A stretch of 7,204 bases of DNA, taken from positions 1 through 7,204 of the forward strand of contig JBFJTG010000149.1 of NCBI GenBank assembly GCA_041625575.1, written 5' to 3'. Under the pieces are notes generated by a model that saw only the letters and a list, made by a program, of their open reading frames with translations, was not told the origin of the DNA and searched no databases. The DNA is from Litorivivens sp041625575 (lineage in GTDB: Bacteria; Pseudomonadota; Gammaproteobacteria; Pseudomonadales; Spongiibacteraceae). Position numbers and translations under genes: made by a program. Below, in pieces: positions 1 to 6,146 of this stretch (the first letter of the stretch is position 1; every line of letters begins with the position of its first letter).

Positions 1-774
1 AAAGCGGGTGGCTTGATCAGCAATTTCAATAGACCACTGTTTCTGCCGGATGGCCTGTTCGGTAAACACCACCGGCAGGTCGTGCAAGATCATGTAGTTT
101 TGGGTAAAAGCCATATCGTGAGGCAAGCGTGGCCCCGGCAATTCGATGGTTTTGAAATGGGACAAATTATTGTGTTTATCAACCACGCCGTAACTCATCC
201 ACGGTTCGTACAAGGCGTAATCAAAAAACAGGAACTCACCGTTTAGAGGATCGGTTTTCGAGTGAGCCGACACATGGCGGGGGAGTTTGCCGCCAAAATT
301 GTCTTCGCCAATCGTAGCGAGTGTGCGCGGATCCAGCCTTACAGGGTTACCGCTGATATACCACAAGCCCATTAGCTGGCCGTTGTGCAGTATAACGTCG
401 GTATTTGCAGTGTCTTTATAGACTTTGGGAGCGCGCTCTATGTTAGCGCGCTCCATAACGCCACCCACTGCACAGTGTCCGGCTTCATCAGCAAGAAAGT
501 CGGCGGAGCGTACGTAACGATTGCGATATTCCGCTTTACCATTTTCAAAGTACACACCGTGCATCATGCCATCGCCATCAAACCAGTGATGCATGCCTTG
601 AGGTGGCGTGCGCGGGTTAGGCCCGTTGCGCACATAGCTTCCGCAAAAATCTTTGGGTATCTCCCCCACCACCTTTAAATTCAGCAGCGTGGATTCCTCT
701 GCCACCGCCTTATACATGCCCTGCAAATAGGGGTTTTGCTTGTTAAGGCTAGCGGCATCAATGGCTACTGACAT
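1..774 (-). CDS. Carotenoid-cleavage-type (RPE65 family) dioxygenase, partial: N-terminal 258 residues
   Basis: Reading left from the ATG at 774-772, an uninterrupted frame of 258 codons runs off the window's left edge, so the C-terminal part (roughly half of a ~480-500 aa family member) is missing. Family marks: GSYVRNGPNP (residues 45-54), HWFDGDGMMHG (63-73), VSAHSKTDPLNGE (168-180) and LPHDMAFTQNY (217-227). By family knowledge, H171 and H219 are the first two of the four histidines that hold the catalytic Fe(II) in the seven-bladed propeller; the other two would lie outside the window. These enzymes use O2 to split an alkene bond into two carbonyls, in carotenoids, apocarotenoids or stilbenes. 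There is no signal peptide, so it should be cytoplasmic. The start is supported by AGGAG at 785-781, 6 nt upstream, and by a consensus promoter further up. The gene is divergent from the four-gene operon. Family assignment is firm; the substrate is not known. It could be an apocarotenoid or stilbene cleaver, or an isomerase-like member. Confidence 0.93.
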   Translation of the reverse strand, partial: MSVAIDAASLNKQNPYLQGMYKAVAEESTLLNLKVVGEIPKDFCGSYVRNGPNPRTPPQGMHHWFDGDGMMHGVYFENGKAEYRNRYVRSADFLADEAGHCAVGGVMERANIERAPKVYKDTANTDVILHNGQLMGLWYISGNPVRLDPRTLATIGEDNFGGKLPRHVSAHSKTDPLNGEFLFFDYALYEPWMSYGVVDKHNNLSHFKTIELPGPRLPHDMAFTQNYMILHDLPVVFTEQAIRQKQWSIEIADQATRF

Positions 775-805
775 GGGTTTCTCCTGTGCGATCTTAATTG
801 CCCGC

Positions 806-838
806 CTTGCGCTGACTTTCGCCAACTTGCGCTAACTT
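806..838. repeat. Helically phased direct repeats, candidate regulator-binding site
   Basis: The 13-mer CTTGCGCTRACTT occurs at 806-818 and 826-838 with 12 of 13 bases identical and a 20-bp period. Within it, the pentamer RACTT recurs at 814, 824 and 834, exactly 10 bp apart, so three copies lie on one face of the helix. Relative to the predicted rightward start near 893, the repeats are centred at about -57 to -77, a usual place for an activator. Relative to the leftward promoter they lie in the transcribed leader of the dioxygenase gene. The repeats are seen directly; a binding role is inferred. Confidence 0.5.
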
Positions 839-856
839 CGGCAAATGCTGCGCCTA

Positions 857-886
857 TTGACAGGTTCTGTAATGCAAGCTTAGGAT
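857..886 (+). promoter_or_regulatory. Candidate sigma70-like promoter for the ligase-flavoprotein-receptor-thiolase operon (rightward)
   Basis: A perfect TTGACA -35 box lies at 857-862, followed by an 18-nt spacer and TAGGAT at 881-886 (4/6 match to TATAAT). The weak -10 and long spacer suggest low basal strength and possible dependence on an activator. Predicted start is near 893, giving a leader of about 130 nt. A small dyad, ACAG-N3-CTGT, covers the end of the -35 box (860-870). Confidence 0.42.
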
Positions 887-889
887 TGT

Positions 890-917
890 ATTGTAGGACG
901 ATAAATATGACTGTCAA
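890..917 (-). promoter_or_regulatory. Sigma70-like promoter for the dioxygenase gene (leftward)
   Basis: Read on the minus strand, positions 917-912 are a perfect TTGACA -35 box. A 16-nt spacer follows, then TACAAT (895-890), a 5/6 match to the -10 consensus. The predicted start is near 883, giving a leader of about 110 nt before the ATG at 774. The boxes are seen directly; activity is inferred. An overlapping second TACAAT (890-885) would need a 21-nt spacer and is less likely. Confidence 0.6.
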
Positions 918-983
918 GCAATCTCAATGCAGCACTGACAGCGCCAAACTCGCAGCAGTTTAGAAAGCTCACGTAACAGAAAG

Positions 984-999
984 AGGCGAATATTCGCCT
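984..999. promoter_or_regulatory. 16-bp perfect palindrome, candidate operator or leader hairpin
   Basis: AGGCGAATATTCGCCT is its own reverse complement over all 16 bases. It ends 22 bp before the ATG at 1022 and 10 bp before the AAGGG ribosome site (1010-1014). As DNA, its size and symmetry suit a dimeric repressor such as a TetR-type protein. As RNA, it could fold into a 6-bp stem with an AUAU loop just upstream of the ribosome site. A weaker dyad, AAACT-N6-AGTTT (946-961), lies upstream in the same leader. No regulator gene is in the window. Confidence 0.45.
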
Positions 1000-1021
1000 G
1001 GGCAGTGTTAAGGGCACCACA

Positions 1022-2653
1022 ATGAAATCGGATCTCGCCAACATCCACAGCGTATGGGAATTATTTGAACGAGCGGTTCAGGGCAACGAGCAGCGCGAAG
1101 CCCTTGTGGACCCTTTCAATCGCAGCTCGCTCTGCGCCACAGCGCCACAGCGTTGGCGCTATGGCGAATTGCGTGAACACGCGCTCGGCATAGCCTCGCT
1201 TTTGCATTCGCAAGGTGTACGAGCCGGTGACCGCGTGCTGGTGCAGCTGCCCAACATCGTTGAATTGCTGGCGGTTTATCTGGCAGTTGCGCGCATCGGC
1301 GCCGTTATTTCGCCGGTGCCCATGCAATATCGTCGCCACGAATTGAGCAAGATTATTAGTCAATGCGAACCGCACGCTGCTATCTGTATCGACCGCTTTA
1401 AAGACACTGAAGCCCTTGCCGAACTGTATCCGCTCTTACCGAACAATACGCCCTGTCTGGTTGTGGGCAAGACATCACACGCCGAGCAATTGAGCCTGAT
1501 GCCAAACGCCAGGGTAGCGCGCTTAGCTGACGATATTCCCAGCCCAAACGCAGAACAGCTATACACCCTGTGCTGGACCTCCGGCACCACCGGCACCCCA
1601 AAAGCCGTACCCCGACGCCATCGTCATTGGCTGGCAATGATTCCCGTGTTTGAAGATGCCACCGAGCTGGCTGAACACGCCACTATGCTCGGGCCCTTCC
1701 CCATGACCAATATGGCCGCCATCAGTACCTTTTTGCTGTATTGGCTTTCGGTAAAGGGCCGACTGGTTCTGCACCACCCTTTAGACCTTCCCGTCTTTTT
1801 AAAGCAAATAGAACAGGAAAAAGCCGAATATACCGTAGCGCCGCCCGCACTACTGACACTGTTACTTGCCAAGCCGGAGCTGATGGAGTCCGTCGACATG
1901 ACAAGTTTGCGTGTTATCGGTTCCGGTAGTGCGCCGCTAGCGCCCAGCATGATTCAGGGCTTCAAAGATAAGCTGAGCGTCGACATCGTGAATATGTTTG
2001 GCTCCAACGAAGGCTGTTGTCTGGTTGCCGATGCGGCCGACGTCCCCGATCCGGAAGACCGCGCCACCCGCTTTCCCCGATTTGGCTATCCGGAATTTGG
2101 CTGGCGCAACAGAATGGCAAACTCGCTATTGACCAGGTTAGTGGATACCGACAGTGAAGAGCTGATCAGTTCAGCCGGGCGCCCCGGAGAACTGCGTATC
2201 AAAGGGCCAACCGTTTTCGAGGGCTACTGGAACAGCGAGGCTGACAATAAAACGGTATTTGATGAGGATGGCTATTTTCGGACGGGCGACCTTTTCGAAA
2301 TTACCGGAACGAACAATCAGTTCTACCGTTTTGTAGGCCGCTGTAAAGACATCATCGTACGCGGCGGCATGAAAATATCGCCGGAAGAAATCGACCAACT
2401 GCTGGCTGAACATCCCGAATTACAGGAAGCCGCCGTTGTCGGGATCGCCGACGAAGTGCTCGGTCAGAAAATCTGCGCGGCGGTAGTGCCCCGCCCTGAT
2501 AGCAAGCCCACGCTCGAATCCGTATGCAAATACCTGAGTGATCGAGGCATCGCCAAATTTAAGCTACCCGAACGGCTCGTCTATTGCGAATCGCTGCCTC
2601 GCAATCCGCTTGGGAAGGTTGTCCGCAGTCAACTAGAGGAAATAATTCAGTGA
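1022..2653 (+). CDS. AMP-forming acyl-CoA synthetase (CoA ligase)
   Basis: This complete 543-aa enzyme of the adenylate-forming (ANL) superfamily activates a carboxylic acid with ATP to an acyl-AMP, then transfers it to CoA. The standard motifs are present in order: P-loop TSGTTGTPK (186-194), acyl-binding MFGSNEG (325-331), YFRTGD (418-423, D423 contacts the ribose), GRCKDIIVRGGMKISPEEID (439-458, with the hinge region), and PRNPLGKVVR (526-535) with catalytic lysine K532. The length fits cyclohexanecarboxylate- and medium- or long-chain-type CoA ligases. In the usual YGxTE motif, Thr is replaced by Asn (N329). The segment after it (about 332-400) is rather long, with a VPDPEDRATRFPRFG stretch, suggesting a distinct subfamily. 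There is no signal peptide, so it is cytoplasmic. AAGGG (1010-1014) lies 7 nt before the ATG. It is first in the operon and its stop overlaps the next start. The acid substrate is unknown; a bulky cyclic or branched acid is plausible. Confidence 0.95.
   Translation: MKSDLANIHSVWELFERAVQGNEQREALVDPFNRSSLCATAPQRWRYGELREHALGIASLLHSQGVRAGDRVLVQLPNIVELLAVYLAVARIGAVISPVPMQYRRHELSKIISQCEPHAAICIDRFKDTEALAELYPLLPNNTPCLVVGKTSHAEQLSLMPNARVARLADDIPSPNAEQLYTLCWTSGTTGTPKAVPRRHRHWLAMIPVFEDATELAEHATMLGPFPMTNMAAISTFLLYWLSVKGRLVLHHPLDLPVFLKQIEQEKAEYTVAPPALLTLLLAKPELMESVDMTSLRVIGSGSAPLAPSMIQGFKDKLSVDIVNMFGSNEGCCLVADAADVPDPEDRATRFPRFGYPEFGWRNRMANSLLTRLVDTDSEELISSAGRPGELRIKGPTVFEGYWNSEADNKTVFDEDGYFRTGDLFEITGTNNQFYRFVGRCKDIIVRGGMKISPEEIDQLLAEHPELQEAAVVGIADEVLGQKICAAVVPRPDSKPTLESVCKYLSDRGIAKFKLPERLVYCESLPRNPLGKVVRSQLEEIIQ
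2635..2640 (+). promoter_or_regulatory. Ribosome-binding site that sets the GTG start of the flavoprotein gene
   Basis: AGAGGA lies inside the last codons of the ligase gene, 9 nt before the GTG at 2650. It favours GTG 2650 over the longer in-frame TTG at 2584, which would add 22 residues unlike the family and give a 70-nt overlap. Confidence 0.6.
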
Positions 2654-3606
2654 GTGCATCACCACTGCAAGCTGCCAGTTCAAACACACGCTTCGAAACA
2701 TTGTGTAGCGCCCTGCGCCTGCCGGTTGTACAAGCCCCGATGTTTCTGGTGTCCGGCCCCGACATGGTCATTGCCGCAGCCAATGCCGGCATTCTCGGGT
2801 CATTTCCAACACAGAATGCTCGTACGGCCGAGATACTCAAAGACTGGCTGGAAGAAATTAATAATGGCTGCGCGGGTAAACCCTGGGCTGCGAATTTGAT
2901 TGTGCACCCCACTTACCAACGCCGCGACCGGGACCTTGAGCTTTTACTGGAATACAAACCCGACCTGCTAGTAACCGCATTGGGAAGCCCAAGTCATGTG
3001 ATTGAGGCTGTGCACAAGCAAGGGGGACTGGTTTTCGCCGACGTCATCAACCCACTATTCGCACGCAAGGCGATTGATGCGGGAGTCGACGGACTCGTGC
3101 TGGTCTGCGCGGGCGCAGGTGGTCACACCGGCCCGCTGAGTCCTTTCGCCTTTGTCGATGCGGTCCGCGAGTTCTGGGACGGCCCACTGATTCTCGGCGG
3201 CGGAATCGCCAGCGGCCGGGGAATTAATGCGGCGCAGGCCTTAGGCGTCGGTCTTGCCTATCTTGGCACGCGATTTCTTGCAACCGACGAAAGCATGGTC
3301 GCCCGGGACTATAAACAGATGGTCGTAGACAGCGGCGTGGACGATATCGTTTGCTCCGACGCGATTACCGGCGTAAAAGCCAACTGGTTGCGTAACTCAC
3401 TCATAAGCGCGGGTCTCGACCCTGACAATATGCCTGAAAAATCTGCCATCGACGTTTCTGCCAGCGTCGATGCCAAGCGCTGGAAGGATATTTGGGCGGC
3501 AGGTCAGTCTGTAGGCCCCGTAAAATCTATTCAAGCTTTAGCCGCTGTCGTAGACGATTTACACCGCGAGTGGCAAAGCGCTAAAACATTTCACTACAAA
3601 AACTGA
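2650..3606 (+). CDS. Nitronate-monooxygenase-like FMN flavoprotein (NPD family)
   Basis: A 318-aa TIM-barrel flavoprotein of the nitronate monooxygenase / 2-nitropropane dioxygenase family. It starts at GTG 2650, giving a 4-nt GTGA overlap with the ligase stop, so translation is probably coupled. Marks: LPVVQAPMF (24-32) in the first beta strand; AGAGGHTGPLSPF (about 154-166) with H159 at the family's catalytic histidine position; LILGGGIASGRG (180-191) and LGTRFLAT (205-212), which bind the FMN phosphate. The length matches small bacterial members (about 310-350 aa). Biochemically tested relatives oxidise alkyl nitronates, but many family members act otherwise: FabK is an enoyl-ACP reductase, and mycobacterial IpdC, encoded among steroid-ring degradation genes, acts on a CoA thioester. 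Tight coupling to a CoA ligase, with a thiolase downstream, makes a CoA-thioester substrate more likely here than a nitro compound; this is inference. It is soluble and cytoplasmic. Confidence 0.9.
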   Translation: MSASPLQAASSNTRFETLCSALRLPVVQAPMFLVSGPDMVIAAANAGILGSFPTQNARTAEILKDWLEEINNGCAGKPWAANLIVHPTYQRRDRDLELLLEYKPDLLVTALGSPSHVIEAVHKQGGLVFADVINPLFARKAIDAGVDGLVLVCAGAGGHTGPLSPFAFVDAVREFWDGPLILGGGIASGRGINAAQALGVGLAYLGTRFLATDESMVARDYKQMVVDSGVDDIVCSDAITGVKANWLRNSLISAGLDPDNMPEKSAIDVSASVDAKRWKDIWAAGQSVGPVKSIQALAAVVDDLHREWQSAKTFHYKN

Positions 3607-3633
3607 CGCATTGAAAAACGGGAGACAATAACA

Positions 3634-6123
3634 ATGAAACGCTCTCATACATACTCCGCCGCACTGCTGGCTGCCGGCCTACACAGTGCTGCACTGTACG
3701 CGCAGCCGGTATTGGAAGAGGTTATTGTTACCGCTCAATTACGCGCGCAAAGCCTGCAAGATGTGCCGGTTTCGGTGAATGCCCTGTCCGGTGACAAACT
3801 GCTGGAAGCGGGCATCGACAAAATTGAAAACCTCCAAGCCTATATCCCCAACTTCACCATGTCGGAAACCGGCATTGGCACCAATATCTATATTCGCGGT
3901 ATAGGTTCAGGCATCAACCAGGGTTTTGAACAATCCGTGGGTATGTATTTTGACGGCGTTTACTACGGCCGCGCCCAGCTTTCGCGTGCGCCCTTTCTCG
4001 ATCTGGCCCGAGTCGAAGTACTGCGAGGCCCGCAAAATATTTTGTACGGTAAAAACAGTATTGCCGGAGCGGTCAGCCTTTTGTCACAACGCCCCTCCGA
4101 AGAAGGCGAAGGCAAGGTATCGCTACTCATTGAACCGGACCACGGCGAGCAAATTGCCGATTTTATTGTGTCCGGCCCGATCACAGACACCGTCGGCGCA
4201 CGCATCGCACTGCGTTATCGCAGCATGGACGGCTATATCGAAAACCTGACACTGAAACGCGATGAACCCGCACGCGACGAGCTTACTGCACGGGTCATAT
4301 TTGACTGGGCGGCGAGTGATAAACTCCAAATACTTGCCAAGTTCGAAGCGGGCAGCTTCGATGTCACGGGACGACAGGTAGAAGTCGTCGTCGACAAAAT
4401 ATCAAACTCCAGCAACGCCCTATTTGCCGGGCGCACCTACGCGCAAATATTGGACAACACCCAGGTTCCTTTCGCACTGAATATGGACGCTGACGCTTCG
4501 GTACTCAACAACTACCAGGATTACAAACGATCTTCCAACGGCGACTACAGCAACAACGATACACGCAATTTCACCTTGCACGCCGACTACGATCGCGATG
4601 GCCATATACTGAGTTTTATCACAGGGCTAATGCGCTATGAATTTGAGGAAGTTGCCGACGTAGATTTCACTGGTGCCGAAGTATTTGACGCGATTTTACA
4701 GGAAGAATTCCAACAGTTTAGTCAGGAATTTCGCTGGGTTTCTCCCGTCGGCGACGATTTCGAGTTTATCGCCGGCGCCTACTACCAACAAAGCGAACTC
4801 GACTATTTTGATGCGGTTCGCATAGACAGCAACATTCTGCCTGAATTGCTTAATCTCGCCGACGCCATTACCCGCGATCCTGCCACTGGCGCACCCAACC
4901 CCGGCGGGCTAGGTGACCGCCCGGCCGACGGCGATGTTTTCGGGGGCGCAGGCGGTGTCGGGGACGCCGGTGAACATTTGCGGGGATTGCGCACGCCACG
5001 CGTATTCACGACTGATACACAATTGTGGTCGGTATTTTTTCAAGGCACCTGGCATTTCAGCGAGGCGCTGCGGGCCACCTTCGGGGCGCGCTTTTCATAT
5101 GAAGACAAAGACGGTAGCCGCTCTATTCATTTAACCAATGATGGCAGCCAACCCGACTCACAAGAGGTCCGCACGGTACTGGCCAAAAACCTTTCAGTTG
5201 AAGAGCAGGACCTCAAGGGCAGCCGCAGCTCCACCAATTTATCGCCCTCTCTCACGATTCAATACGACTGGAGTGAGGACAGTATGCTCTATGCCACATT
5301 GAGTCAGGGCTTCAAGTCCGGCGGCTTTGATGCGCGCTCGAATCAATCTCCGGAGGCAGACGACCCCGCGCCCCACAACCCCAACTACGGCGACACACCG
5401 GATGAGCAATTTATCGGCTCTTTTGAATTTGAAGAGGAGGAAGCTTTAACGCTGGAGTTGGGAAACAAAAGCACCCTATTCGATGGTCGCGCCACCATGA
5501 ATATCGCGGCCTTCTATACCGAATACGATGACCTGCAAGTGAGTATTTTCGATGGCACCCTGGGCTTCAATGTAGGCAATGCGGGAGCCGCCACCACGAT
5601 GGGAATTGAAATGGATGGTCGCGTTGCTCTGACTGATTACCTCACGCTCAGCGCCGCCCTTGCCTGGCTGGATTTCGAATTTACCGATTTCAAAAATGGC
5701 CAGTGCTTCCAACAGCAGGCCGACCCGGAAGACGATGGCCTGTGCGATTTCACCGGCCAGACCAACCAATATGTGGCTGATTATTCTGGCAATATCTCGC
5801 TCAGTTATCGCAGGCCGGTCGCGACGTCCCTGGAATTTAGCAGCGCCTTGGACGTAGTATTTACCGACGACTACAATCCTACCCAAGATCTCGATCCGCG
5901 CCTCCTGCAAGACGGCTATCAGAAGGTGAACTTGCGGCTTGCCTTGGCTGACATTGACGCAGGCTGGGAAGCCGCCCTTATTGGTAAAAACCTGACGGAC
6001 GAAGTTGTTATTACCTACGCCAATAGCATGTCGCTCGCGAACAGCATTTTCGGCAGCATTGGTCACTATGCCTTTATCGAACGCCCGCGCAGTATTGCGG
6101 CGCAAGTCACATATCGCTGGTAA
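3634..6123 (+). CDS. TonB-dependent outer-membrane receptor
   Basis: This complete 829-aa receptor should take up a scarce or bulky substrate across the outer membrane with energy from TonB-ExbBD. A Sec signal peptide (about 1-23, cut after ALYA) is followed by a TonB box, LEEVIVTAQ (27-35). The plug domain (about 40-160) carries DVPVSVNAL, YIRGIG (86-91), RVEVLRGPQNILYGKNS (126-142) and GAV. The rest (about 200-829) is a 22-strand-type barrel, with GKNLTDE near the end and the terminal VTYRW ending in Trp as outer-membrane proteins do. There is no N-terminal carboxypeptidase-like or signalling extension, so it does not look like a FecA-type transducer. Likely surface loops include a Gly/Asp/Pro-rich stretch (415-451), an acidic loop (about 570-605) and a loop with C691 and C704 around an Asp-rich run. 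GGGAG (3620-3624) lies 9 nt before the ATG. It follows the flavoprotein by 27 nt and precedes the thiolase by 23 nt. Ligand class (siderophore, terpenoid, steroid, aromatic) cannot be read from sequence; the catabolic neighbours argue against iron chelates. Confidence 0.97.
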   Translation: MKRSHTYSAALLAAGLHSAALYAQPVLEEVIVTAQLRAQSLQDVPVSVNALSGDKLLEAGIDKIENLQAYIPNFTMSETGIGTNIYIRGIGSGINQGFEQSVGMYFDGVYYGRAQLSRAPFLDLARVEVLRGPQNILYGKNSIAGAVSLLSQRPSEEGEGKVSLLIEPDHGEQIADFIVSGPITDTVGARIALRYRSMDGYIENLTLKRDEPARDELTARVIFDWAASDKLQILAKFEAGSFDVTGRQVEVVVDKISNSSNALFAGRTYAQILDNTQVPFALNMDADASVLNNYQDYKRSSNGDYSNNDTRNFTLHADYDRDGHILSFITGLMRYEFEEVADVDFTGAEVFDAILQEEFQQFSQEFRWVSPVGDDFEFIAGAYYQQSELDYFDAVRIDSNILPELLNLADAITRDPATGAPNPGGLGDRPADGDVFGGAGGVGDAGEHLRGLRTPRVFTTDTQLWSVFFQGTWHFSEALRATFGARFSYEDKDGSRSIHLTNDGSQPDSQEVRTVLAKNLSVEEQDLKGSRSSTNLSPSLTIQYDWSEDSMLYATLSQGFKSGGFDARSNQSPEADDPAPHNPNYGDTPDEQFIGSFEFEEEEALTLELGNKSTLFDGRATMNIAAFYTEYDDLQVSIFDGTLGFNVGNAGAATTMGIEMDGRVALTDYLTLSAALAWLDFEFTDFKNGQCFQQQADPEDDGLCDFTGQTNQYVADYSGNISLSYRRPVATSLEFSSALDVVFTDDYNPTQDLDPRLLQDGYQKVNLRLALADIDAGWEAALIGKNLTDEVVITYANSMSLANSIFGSIGHYAFIERPRSIAAQVTYRW

Positions 6124-6146
6124 GCCTGAACAGCCACGGAGTCACC

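Noticed and set aside
13..678. Two plus-strand open frames (13-246 and 385-678)
   Set aside because: They lie opposite the dioxygenase gene, show no family motifs, and the minus-strand frame carries clear conserved motifs throughout.
911..941. CTGTCA-N19-TGACAG inverted repeat as a separate operator
   Set aside because: The left arm is part of the leftward -35 box, and the 6-bp arms with a 19-nt gap are weak evidence on their own.
2584..2649. Upstream TTG start for the flavoprotein gene
   Set aside because: The 22 extra residues translate ligase coding sequence in another frame and do not resemble the family. GTG at 2650 has a ribosome site and the usual 4-nt operon overlap.
3607..3633. Possible terminator or second promoter between the flavoprotein and receptor genes
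   Set aside because: The 27-nt gap has no GC-rich hairpin with a T run and no room for a full promoter; it holds only the receptor's ribosome site.
5476..6105. 209-residue minus-strand open frame inside the receptor gene
   Set aside because: It is an antisense shadow of the receptor barrel. It has no recognisable domain and no supporting promoter or ribosome site, while the plus-strand reading is a complete, typical receptor.
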